Of a stretch of DNA of 20,303 nucleotides, positions 1 to 6,486 are shown in pieces. The stretch comes from JANMEX01 sp031422915. Lineage in GTDB: Bacteria > Pseudomonadota > Alphaproteobacteria > Rhizobiales > Rhizobiaceae. The position numbers and the translations under genes are program-made. Location of the stretch: contig JANPEK010000024.1 of the NCBI GenBank assembly GCA_031422915.1, positions 1-20,303 on the forward strand. Reading direction: 5' to 3'. The notes under the pieces are model-generated. The model was not told where the DNA came from. It saw nothing but the letters and a program-made list of their open reading frames with translations, and did no database searches. Numbering within the stretch: the first letter of the stretch is position 1; every line of letters starts with the position of its first letter.

Positions 1-408
1 GGCAGCAAAGGCCGCGCTGGCGTCGATGGCAAGAACCCGGCCTTCAGGTCCGGCCTTTGCGGCCAGTGGCAGGCTGTAGAGACCGATGTTTGACCCCAGA
101 TCAACCGCCGTGCCGCCGACACTGAGGCCGTCCAGCAGGAAATCAAATTCTTCGCTGTCATAAGCCGGATAAAGCAGGATCGAATTTTCGGTCGGATGCC
201 CGTCATCATGCACGGCAAAAACCGCGCCCCGGAACCGCGCCAACAACGGCGAGCCCGCGGCCCTGAGAATCGCCCTTGCAGTCAACCCGCGCAGCTTGCC
301 ACGGCAAAATGGCTGAAACTTTCCAAGCGCCAGCAGGGCCCGCGCCAGACCGGTTGCCTCGCGCGGCTGCGTGGGAGATTCGGGCTGGCTGAACAATGCT
401 GAGGTCAT
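1..408 (-). CDS. FkbM-family methyltransferase, N-terminal part (cut by window edge)
   Basis: The frame is open from the ATG ending at base 408 to base 1, giving the first 136 residues; the rest lies outside the window. Residues 101-112 (AVDLGSNIGLYS) match the SAM-binding motif I of class I methyltransferases in the form typical of the FkbM family. An acidic-loop stretch (VLAIDAS, about 125-131) follows at the expected distance. FkbM-type enzymes O-methylate sugars or natural products, often in exopolysaccharide or secondary-metabolite pathways; the substrate here cannot be read. GAGG lies 6 bases before the ATG and supports this start. It begins 45 bases after the vapD-like stop on the same strand, so the two are probably co-transcribed, perhaps as the tail of the sdh operon. 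Family assignment is fairly safe; the specific role is unknown. Confidence 0.75.
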   Translation of the reverse strand, partial: MTSALFSQPESPTQPREATGLARALLALGKFQPFCRGKLRGLTARAILRAAGSPLLARFRGAVFAVHDDGHPTENSILLYPAYDSEEFDFLLDGLSVGGTAVDLGSNIGLYSLPLAAKAGPEGRVLAIDASAAFAA

Positions 409-453
409 GTTACGCCTCAATTCACCCGCGTCAAAAATGGTATCCCCTGCACT

Positions 454-768
454 TTACTTCCCCATGCCCTTTGCCATCAACGCCAATTCAATTGCTGGCG
501 TCAGATCATTGTTGTCTTCGATGCGAAGCATTCGGATGTCGCGAACAGACGGTGCAAACCAATCATAGGTGAGGGTCAGCATCTGGACCGTAGTCTGGCA
601 TTTGACCGTATCGATGTCGTCATTGCCGAAATAAACACTGCCCTGCTGACGGTCGAACCCGTTCTCACGCAGAAACTTGGCGATGTCATTGTCGGCATTT
701 TGCCAAGATGCATTGTGATAGCTCTTCTTCAGTGTTTCGGTATCGAGATCAAACGTTATTGCATACAT
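454..768 (-). CDS. vapD: VapD-like protein (Cas2-fold ribonuclease family)
   Basis: This is a 104-residue protein when started at MYAITFDLDTE. It shows the marks of virulence-associated protein D throughout: the N-terminal FDLDT, GFDRQQGSVYFG near residues 37-48 and FAPSVRDIRMLRIEDNNDL near 71-89. VapD proteins are about 90-110 residues, adopt a Cas2-like ferredoxin fold, and in Haemophilus and Helicobacter act as endoribonucleases; in Haemophilus VapX is the antitoxin. Asp7 in FDLDT is the likely catalytic-site acid (inference). A start at base 807 would add 13 residues atypical of the family. AGGAGG lies 12 bases before the ATG at 768, and AGGA closer still. The 83 bases between it and the sdhA stop are too short for a VapX gene, so it looks like an orphan in the sdh operon. 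Confidence 0.82.
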   Translation of the reverse strand: MYAITFDLDTETLKKSYHNASWQNADNDIAKFLRENGFDRQQGSVYFGNDDIDTVKCQTTVQMLTLTYDWFAPSVRDIRMLRIEDNNDLTPAIELALMAKGMGK

Positions 769-851
769 TGATCCTGAGAACCTCCTGTTGTGACCCATCA
801 TGTTCATGGCGAAATCCTCATTTCTGCCAGCTTAACACAGGTTCATTTTTC

Positions 852-2669
852 TCAATACACCCGCGCCTTGGGCGCAATTTTCTTCGGGTCAATCCCGCCT
901 TCGCTCAGCGGCAGCATCGTTTCGGTGTGCACCGGCCGATACGAAAGCGTCACCTTCCCCGATACAGCATCCAGATGCGCCAGCGTGTGCTTGCGCCATT
1001 CCTTGTCGTCGCGGCTTGCAAAATCCTCGCGGGCGTGCGCGCCGCGGCTTTCGTGGCGGGCCTCCGCCGAAACCACAGTTGTCATCGCGTTGGCCATCAG
1101 GTTTTCCAGCTCCAGCGTTTCCACAAGATCCGAATTCCAGATCAGCGAACGGTCGTGAACCTTGAGGTCGGACAATGATTTCCACACCGCACCCATGCGC
1201 TTGACGCCGGACTGCAACGTCTCGGCAGTGCGGAAGACTGCCGCGTCTTCCTGCATGGTTTTCTGCATGGCGAGGCGCACCTGCGCTGTCGGCTGCGCGC
1301 CGTTGGCGTGGCGGAGCCGGTCGAAGCGGTCCATGGTCTTTTCGAGCGAAGCCGGATTGGCTTTGGGCACCGCACCTGCGCGGTCCACCACCTGACCGGC
1401 GCGGATGGCGGCGGCGCGACCGAACACCACAAGGTCAATCAGCGAGTTGGAACCAAGCCGGTTCGCCCCATGCACAGACGCGCAGCCCGCCTCGCCGACC
1501 GCCATCAGGCCGGGCGCGATGGCATCCGGATTTGCGGCAGTCGGGCGCAGCACTTCGCCCCAATAGTTGGTCGGCACACCGCCCATATTGTAGTGCACCG
1601 TCGGCAAAACCGGGATCGGCTCGCGCGTCAAATCCACACCGGCGAAAATCTTGGCCGATTCCGAAATGCCCGGCAACCGCTCGTGCAGCACTTTCGGATC
1701 GAGATGATCAAGGTGCAGATAGATGTGGTCCTTGTTCTTGCCGACGCCGCGCCCCTCGCGGATTTCCATCGTCATGCAGCGGGAAACCACATCGCGCGAG
1801 GCCAAATCCTTGGCGGTCGGCGCATAGCGCTCCATGAAGCGCTCGCCCTCGGAATTGACGAGATAGCCGCCCTCGCCGCGCGCGCCCTCGGTGATGAGGC
1901 ACCCAGCGCCGTAAATGCCGGTCGGGTGGAACTGCACGAACTCCATGTCCTGCAAGGCATAGCCGGCACGCGCCGCCATGCCGCCGCCATCGCCGGTGCA
2001 GGTGTGGGCGGAAGTGGCCGAGAAATAGGCGCGGCCATAGCCGCCGGTTGCCAGCACCACCGTCTTGGCCGAGAAACGGTGGATAGTGCCGTCATCAAGG
2101 TTCCAGGCAACAACACCCGTGCAGGTGCCGTCCTCGTCCATGATCAGATCAAGCGCGAAATACTCGATGAAAAATTGCGCATTGTGCTTGAGTGACTGGC
2201 CGTAAAGGGTGTGCAAAATCGCATGGCCGGTGCGGTCCGCCGCCGCGCAAGTGCGCTGCACGGGCGGGCCGTCGCCGTAATTCTGCATGTGCCCGCCGAA
2301 CGGGCGCTGGTAAATCTTGCCCTCTTCGGTGCGCGAAAACGGCACGCCGTAATGCTCAAGCTCGTAAACCGCAGCCGGGGCCTCGCGCGCCAGATATTCC
2401 ATCGCATCGGTATCGCCGAGCCAATCCGACCCCTTGACGGTGTCGAACATGTGCCACTGCCACGAATCCGGCCCCATGTTGGAGAGCGAGGCGGCGATGC
2501 CGCCCTGCGCCGCAACCGTGTGCGAGCGGGTCGGGAACACCTTGGTGATGCAGGCGGTTTTCAGGCCCTGCTCGGCCATGCCGAGAGTGGCGCGCAGGCC
2601 CGATCCGCCAGCGCCGACCACGACCACGTCAAACTTGTGGTCAACATAGGTATATGTGCTTTTGGCCAT
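852..2669 (-). CDS. sdhA: Succinate dehydrogenase flavoprotein subunit
   Basis: The 605-residue product is the usual length for SdhA, the FAD subunit of respiratory complex II that oxidises succinate to fumarate on the cytoplasmic face of the inner membrane. The dinucleotide fold is VVVGAGGSGL (about 16-25). His50 in RSHTVAAQGG is the residue expected to carry covalent FAD. The active-site residues known from E. coli are all present: His248 (FHPTG), Glu261 (TEG), Arg292 (SRDVV), His359 (HYNMGG) and Arg404 (GANRLG). The gene starts 6 bases after sdhD ends, within an sdhC-sdhD-sdhA operon. The odd feature is what follows: a vapD-like gene instead of sdhB. Assignment is secure. Confidence 0.98.
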   Translation of the reverse strand: MAKSTYTYVDHKFDVVVVGAGGSGLRATLGMAEQGLKTACITKVFPTRSHTVAAQGGIAASLSNMGPDSWQWHMFDTVKGSDWLGDTDAMEYLAREAPAAVYELEHYGVPFSRTEEGKIYQRPFGGHMQNYGDGPPVQRTCAAADRTGHAILHTLYGQSLKHNAQFFIEYFALDLIMDEDGTCTGVVAWNLDDGTIHRFSAKTVVLATGGYGRAYFSATSAHTCTGDGGGMAARAGYALQDMEFVQFHPTGIYGAGCLITEGARGEGGYLVNSEGERFMERYAPTAKDLASRDVVSRCMTMEIREGRGVGKNKDHIYLHLDHLDPKVLHERLPGISESAKIFAGVDLTREPIPVLPTVHYNMGGVPTNYWGEVLRPTAANPDAIAPGLMAVGEAGCASVHGANRLGSNSLIDLVVFGRAAAIRAGQVVDRAGAVPKANPASLEKTMDRFDRLRHANGAQPTAQVRLAMQKTMQEDAAVFRTAETLQSGVKRMGAVWKSLSDLKVHDRSLIWNSDLVETLELENLMANAMTTVVSAEARHESRGAHAREDFASRDDKEWRKHTLAHLDAVSGKVTLSYRPVHTETMLPLSEGGIDPKKIAPKARVY

Positions 2670-2675
2670 CGCGGC

Positions 2676-3059
2676 TCAGGCTCCGAAACTGATCTTGAGA
2701 ATGGCAAACACGGCGCAAAGACCTATGGCAGCCGTGAAAACCGTGTTGAGAAACAGGCAGATGATCTTGGCACCCTCGCCATGCACATAGTCTTCGATCA
2801 CCACCTGCATGCCGAGCCGCATGTGAATGAGCGCCGACGCCAGAACCGCAATCAGCGCCATCGCCGTGACGGGATGCGACACGGCAGCGATCACCTCGGC
2901 TTGGGTCGCGCCATTGAGCGAAACAATGAAGCCGATGAAAAACAGCAACAGCGGAATGTTGGCCAGCGCCGTCATGCGTTGACGCCAGAAATGGGTGGTG
3001 CCTTCCTTGGCCGAGCCATAGCCACGGACACGTTTGGCAGGAGTTCTGAAATCAGTCAT
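2676..3059 (-). CDS. sdhD: Succinate dehydrogenase membrane anchor subunit D
   Basis: This 127-residue hydrophobic protein has three likely membrane segments (about 34-51, 62-83 and 97-124). It anchors SdhA/SdhB to the membrane with SdhC and helps form the heme b and ubiquinone sites. The motif ALIHMRLGMQVVIEDYVHG contains His79, the probable axial heme b ligand, followed by Asp90-Tyr91, where Tyr91 corresponds to the quinone-site tyrosine of E. coli SdhD. The gene lies 10 bases after sdhC and 6 bases before sdhA, a tightly packed operon. The N-terminal basic tail with GYGSAKEGTTHFWRQR is typical of alphaproteobacterial SdhD. Family assignment is secure. Confidence 0.95.
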   Translation of the reverse strand: MTDFRTPAKRVRGYGSAKEGTTHFWRQRMTALANIPLLLFFIGFIVSLNGATQAEVIAAVSHPVTAMALIAVLASALIHMRLGMQVVIEDYVHGEGAKIICLFLNTVFTAAIGLCAVFAILKISFGA

Positions 3060-3069
3060 GACGCTCTCC

Positions 3070-3465
3070 TCACCGCACCGCGTAGCCGACGATCCAGATC
3101 AGGACCGTCAAAATGATTGAGCCGCCAAGATTGGCCCAAGCAAGCTTGGTCGCCATATCCTTGTCGAACAGGCGGCCCGTGTCCCAGATCAGATGGCGGA
3201 TGCCGCCAAGCATGTGATGCATCAAGGCGAAGGTGAAGCCGAACAAGATCAGTCGGCCGAACCAAGAGCCCATGAAGGTCTGCACAAAATCAAAGTAGTT
3301 TTCACTCGTCGCCGCGGCAATCAGCCACCAAGCGACAAGAATGGTGCCAAAGTAAAGCGCCACACCGGTGAGGCGGTGTGCGATCGACATGACCATGGTC
3401 GGGATCGGCTTGTAGATCGACAGATGCGGCGAGAGCGGCCGGTTGCCCTTGATTTGCGACGACAT
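3070..3465 (-). CDS. sdhC: Succinate dehydrogenase cytochrome b556 subunit C
   Basis: The 131-residue protein begins MSSQIKGNRPLSPHLSIYKP and has three membrane spans. Ser27 and Arg31 in SIAHRLTG match the ubiquinone-binding residues of E. coli SdhC, and His84 in HHMLGGIRH matches the heme b ligand. The start at base 3465 is chosen because AGAGGG lies about 6 bases upstream and because family members begin at this point; the frame stays open to 3549 but the extra residues do not look like SdhC. It is the first gene of the sdhC-sdhD-sdhA operon. The 307-base upstream region holds a candidate promoter and an inverted-repeat element. Confidence 0.95.
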   Translation of the reverse strand: MSSQIKGNRPLSPHLSIYKPIPTMVMSIAHRLTGVALYFGTILVAWWLIAAATSENYFDFVQTFMGSWFGRLILFGFTFALMHHMLGGIRHLIWDTGRLFDKDMATKLAWANLGGSIILTVLIWIVGYAVR

Positions 3466-3558
3466 ATTGTCCCTCTTGACCCCGGTGAGCGTGTCATGGC
3501 GGAACAATGCCGCCACAAGTCTCAAAAGGGGTTTTGCAGTGCTGCACACTGTCGGTCA

Positions 3559-3587
3559 ATAGCTAGAAAGATGAAGTCGAATATCAA
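3559..3587 (-). promoter_or_regulatory. Candidate promoter of the sdh operon
   Basis: On the minus strand, TTGATA (3582-3587) and AGCTAT (3559-3564) are separated by 17 bases, an acceptable sigma70-type -35/-10 pair for alphaproteobacteria. It lies about 94 bases upstream of the sdhC start. This is based on consensus resemblance only. Confidence 0.35.
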
Positions 3588-3635
3588 CCGATTTAACGCG
3601 CGGTCGAAACGTCGCATGCAACAGTTTCCAAGAGA

Positions 3636-3769
3636 CTGACCCAAAATTCAGTTTGGCAAGTCAAATGGAGTGGTTTTCGAGAACCGGAGCAGAGCGTACT
3701 TCTGGGTACGTGAGCACCGGAAGCGCAGAAAGCCGCTTCAGTTGGCCGTCAAAGTGGATTTTCGGTCAG
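3636..3769. repeat. 134-nt imperfect inverted-repeat element
   Basis: The ends CTGACCCAAAATTCA (3636-3650) and TGGATTTTCGGTCAG (3755-3769) pair with two mismatches. Inside, GGTTTTC (3672-3678) pairs with GAAAGCC (3728-3734), CCGG (3684-3687) with CCGG (3717-3720), and CGTAC (3695-3699) with GTACG (3706-3710) around a 6-base loop. A direct repeat is superimposed: TTCAGTTTGGCAAGTCAAA near 3648 recurs as TTCAGTTGGCCGTCAAA near 3738. The element starts 3 bases after the mliC stop and lies upstream of sdhC. From memory, similar sequence (GTACGTGAGCACCGGAAGCG) recurs between genes in several proteobacteria, so it is probably a mobile or structured intergenic repeat. It could also act as a terminator for mliC. 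Confidence 0.65.
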
Positions 3770-3772
3770 GCT

Positions 3773-4093
3773 CTATCGCCTGCATTCCAGTGGCGGCTTG
3801 CCTGTGTCCATGAACAAGGCATTCCGTCCGTCAAAAACCAGCGCCACCTGTCCGGCGGAAAAACGCGAAGACGATCCGGCCTCCACTGTCGGGAGGTCCA
3901 TCGTTGAGCCATCGCCACGCGTGACCGTAACAAGGTTGCCCTTGTTGACAATGCCCAAAGCCTCACCGCCATCGCAGGTGTAACGCGACTGCGGCGGCAG
4001 TTTGAATGTGTCCGGTTCAAGCCCGGTTGTGGCGACAGACTGGCAGGCGGAGAGCGCTGCAGGCAGAATAAGGGCGAATCGGAAATGTTTCAT
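3773..4093 (-). CDS. MliC-family lysozyme-inhibitor lipoprotein
   Basis: The 106-residue protein has a short basic N-terminus, a hydrophobic stretch and a lipobox LSAC with Cys17, so it is predicted to be a lipoprotein of the outer or inner membrane facing the periplasm. The rest fits the MliC/PliC domain, which inhibits C-type lysozyme: YTCDGGEALGIV at the start (Cys40), a central SSSRFSAGQVALVF, and a terminal LECRR whose Cys104 would form the disulfide with Cys40. The start at 4093 is chosen because it places a signal sequence right at the N-terminus; the longer open frame to 4210 would bury it. The upstream AGTGG is only a weak ribosome site. It stands alone between the sdh region and the dehydrogenase gene. 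The domain is short and divergent, so the family call is probable rather than certain. Confidence 0.75.
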   Translation of the reverse strand: MKHFRFALILPAALSACQSVATTGLEPDTFKLPPQSRYTCDGGEALGIVNKGNLVTVTRGDGSTMDLPTVEAGSSSRFSAGQVALVFDGRNALFMDTGKPPLECRR

Positions 4094-4151
4094 ACCACTG
4101 TGAATAATGACCGCCGGAATGCTTGGCAATGAAGCGGTGGGGAATCCATGT

Positions 4152-4964
4152 CTACAACGGTTTTTCCGGATGCGGCGAGCCGTCATAGGCACCCCAGACG
4201 GACTGGTCAAAATTGATTGCAGAGCCCGTCATCAGACCGGACTCGTCCGACGCCAGATAGGCGCAGGCACGCGCCACTTCCTGCGGGTCAACCAGCCGCC
4301 CGAACGGCTGTGCGGCAGCGGCCTTTTCCAGCCAGTCCGGATCGGCGTTGTGATATTCGCGCTGGATGCGGTCTTCGCCCTCTGATGACATCCAGCCGAT
4401 GTTGAGTTGGTTGACGCGGATACGGTTGCGCAGGAGCGCATAGGCGGTGTTGCGCGTCATTGTTTCGAGTGCGCCCTTGGACGAACAATAGGCGGCAATG
4501 AACGGCTGGCCACCCATCGCGGACATCGAGCCGATGTTGACAATCGACCCTTCGGTCTTTTCACGCCGCATCAGCTTGACGCTCTCCTGCATCAGAAAGA
4601 ACGGCGCACGCACATTGACCGCGAACATCTGGTCGAAGAGTTCCGGCGACGTGTCGAGAATGGTGCCACGATCAGTGATCGCGGCGGCATTGATGAGAAT
4701 GTCCACCTTGCCGAATACGCGGTCGCAAACGCCAACCACGTTGCGGCAATCGGCAATTGTGCCAAGATCAGCCTGAACAAAGATGGTCTCGACACCGGTC
4801 TGTTCTTTGATCGCTTTGGCAACTGCGATCCCCTTGTCCGCATTGCGCCCGCAGATCACCAGCCCGGCAGCGCCACGCTGCGCAAAAAGTGTTGCTATCG
4901 CCGCACCAAGCCCCTGCGTGCTGCCGGTGACAATGGCGATTTTTCCATCCAATTGAGCCATCAT
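4152..4964 (-). CDS. Short-chain dehydrogenase/reductase (SDR) family oxidoreductase
   Basis: The 270-residue protein is a classical SDR. It has the cofactor glycine motif TGSTQGLG (about 13-20), the NAAA motif near 92-95, the catalytic Ser146 in VNIGS, and the Tyr159-x3-Lys163 pair (YCSSK). Length and motif order match the classical NAD(P)H-dependent group; the substrate cannot be told. AGGAG lies 4 bases before the ATG at 4964 and 7 before a second ATG at 4961, so either may be used. It is on the same strand as the upstream dioxygenase gene but separated from it by 236 bases, 154 of which are a palindromic element, so the two may once have been closer. It probably acts on the product or substrate of that dioxygenase (inference). 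Confidence 0.9.
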   Translation of the reverse strand: MMAQLDGKIAIVTGSTQGLGAAIATLFAQRGAAGLVICGRNADKGIAVAKAIKEQTGVETIFVQADLGTIADCRNVVGVCDRVFGKVDILINAAAITDRGTILDTSPELFDQMFAVNVRAPFFLMQESVKLMRREKTEGSIVNIGSMSAMGGQPFIAAYCSSKGALETMTRNTAYALLRNRIRVNQLNIGWMSSEGEDRIQREYHNADPDWLEKAAAAQPFGRLVDPQEVARACAYLASDESGLMTGSAINFDQSVWGAYDGSPHPEKPL

Positions 4965-5022
4965 GTTTCTCCTGAAGGTTTGTGTTTGCCGCCATTTTTG
5001 GCGTGCCTGGATCAAAATTCAA

Positions 5023-5176
5023 CCTCGGCGCTGCCCCTCATCCGGCCCGCTGGGCCACCTTCTCCCCGCAAGTGGCGGGGAGAAGGGGAATATGACCCTT
5101 TGCGACTATCGTCCTTCTCCCCGCCGCTTGCGGGGCGAAGGTGGCGCGAAGCGCCGGATGAGGGGCAGCGCCGAGG
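5023..5176. repeat. RIME1-like palindromic intergenic element
   Basis: This 154-nt element has perfect 23-nt terminal inverted repeats (5023-5045 and 5154-5176). Within it are two GC-rich hairpins: CCTTCTCCCCGC (5058-5069) pairs with GCGGGGAGAAGG (5075-5086), and a near copy occupies 5113-5141. Smaller hairpins sit at 5044-5056 and 5143-5155. The mosaic of two large palindromes with CCCCTCATCCGG and CCTTCTCCCCGC resembles the Rhizobium-specific intergenic mosaic element RIME1 as I remember it. It lies between the SDR and dioxygenase genes and would fold strongly in their transcript, so it may terminate, attenuate or stabilise it. Confidence 0.8.
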
Positions 5177-5200
5177 GTCGAAAAATGTCTGCACCCCACA

Positions 5201-6388
5201 CTATGACAGCTTCTTCGCCGCCTGCACATCAAGCGCGTGCCCGAATTTCTCGCCGGACCATCCTCCATCGAGCGCCTCATGAAACAAAAGCGCCTGACTC
5301 TTGGGCGCAAGCCCGCCAAGCGGCGGGTCGCGGTCAAGGTTGGTCGGGAACGGATAGCCTTCAGCGCATGAGGCGATGGCAGCTGCGATCTGGCCTGCGC
5401 TCATAACAGATTTCGATTTGACCAGCACCGGATAGAGTGCCTTGGACATCGCCACACGGTCAATGGTCTCCATGGCCCGGCCGTAAGCGGACGAAACCTG
5501 GAACAAATTGACCATGCGCTTGACATCTGCCGACCGGTTGGTCCCGGCGGCATGGAACAGCGCTGGCGAGAAGAACAGCATGTCGCCCTTTTCCAGTGGC
5601 AGCTGGACGTGATGCTCGAGGAAAAAGTCGCGGAACTCCGCGCGGCCTGTAGCCAGATATCCGGCGTCATACATCTGGCTGTACGGCAACAGCAAGGTCG
5701 GCCCCGTCTCCATCGGCGCATCGACATGGGCAATGGCACCTTGCAACGTCAACGTCGGTGAGAACAGGTGCACGGCACGGCGATAGCGCGCGACATCGTC
5801 GGCTGACTGAAAACCCAGATGGTAATCCCGGTGCGGCGACTGCGCCGCGCCGCCCGGATTGACGACATTCAGCTGCGCCGTCATCTGGTAAAATGGTCCA
5901 AGCCAAGCCTCGCTGACCAGCGCCAGCATCTCGTTTGCATAATAGTGTGCGAAATTCTCCGGGTCTTTCAGGCAATGCTTTTCGAGCGAGTTCCAAACCC
6001 GGTCATTGGCACCCGGCTTGGCAAAATGGTCGCCGCCGCCGGAGTTGGTGCGATGCTGCTCTGCAATGATCTCGCGGAAGATGTCACTGGCGCGGTCAAT
6101 CATCGCCAGATCCGTCTCGGCATGCTTCAGCACAATCACGCCCGGTCCGTCGCCAAGCGCATCTGCCCATTCGGCCATCACCGCCTTGCGCACTTGCGGA
6201 TCCGTGATCGCGGACCGGATGGCGTGGCAATCGTAAATCAGAACGTTTTTCCGAGCGTCCACAGCAAACGGATAGTCTGCCCGGTTGACGCTCCGGCTTG
6301 TCAGAGCGGCAAGATCGGCGATATCGCATTCATCGGCTTTCAGAAAAATTTTCGCGGTGCGGCGCACAGATGCATTGTCGGTTTTCAT
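5201..6388 (-). CDS. Phytanoyl-CoA dioxygenase (PhyH)-like Fe(II)/2-oxoglutarate oxygenase
   Basis: The 395-residue protein carries the 2-His-1-Asp iron triad of the PhyH family: His186 and Asp188 in SPHRDYH, and His279 in LFHAAGTNRS, with Arg285 or Arg291 as candidate 2-oxoglutarate-binding residues. The family hydroxylates a range of small molecules, not only phytanoyl-CoA, so the substrate is open. The start is decided by the ribosome site: GGAGG is 7 bases before the ATG at 6388, whereas it abuts the other ATG at 6394. It is transcribed divergently from the LacI-type regulator, with 98 bases between the starts, and upstream of the SDR gene. That layout suggests an inducible pathway controlled by the regulator. 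It is longer than many PhyH proteins (about 250-300), with an N-terminal stretch of about 100 residues I do not recognise. Confidence 0.82.
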   Translation of the reverse strand: MKTDNASVRRTAKIFLKADECDIADLAALTSRSVNRADYPFAVDARKNVLIYDCHAIRSAITDPQVRKAVMAEWADALGDGPGVIVLKHAETDLAMIDRASDIFREIIAEQHRTNSGGGDHFAKPGANDRVWNSLEKHCLKDPENFAHYYANEMLALVSEAWLGPFYQMTAQLNVVNPGGAAQSPHRDYHLGFQSADDVARYRRAVHLFSPTLTLQGAIAHVDAPMETGPTLLLPYSQMYDAGYLATGRAEFRDFFLEHHVQLPLEKGDMLFFSPALFHAAGTNRSADVKRMVNLFQVSSAYGRAMETIDRVAMSKALYPVLVKSKSVMSAGQIAAAIASCAEGYPFPTNLDRDPPLGGLAPKSQALLFHEALDGGWSGEKFGHALDVQAAKKLS

Positions 6389-6410
6389 GGCCATTCCTCC
6401 GATGGGTAAA

Positions 6411-6441
6411 TTGTGCGCAAAGCTTAACCCGACTGCGCGCA
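6411..6441. promoter_or_regulatory. Candidate LacI-type operator(s) in the divergent promoter region
   Basis: The 98-base gap between the dioxygenase and regulator starts contains TTGTGCGCAA (6411-6420), a CG-centred near palindrome with one non-matching base pair, and the perfect palindrome TGCGCGCA (6434-6441). LacI-family operators are commonly CG-centred palindromes, so these are reasonable sites for the neighbouring regulator. Short palindromes also occur by chance. Confidence 0.3.
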
Positions 6442-6486
6442 TCTGCTACTGCCCAAGTCCATCATAAATCCATCAGGACCACCAGC

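Noticed and set aside
1308..2195. Long open frame (295 codons) opposite sdhA
   Set aside because: It is a shadow of the sdhA coding frame in GC-rich DNA. Its translation is rich in Arg, His and Ala with no family resemblance, while the opposite strand is a certain gene.
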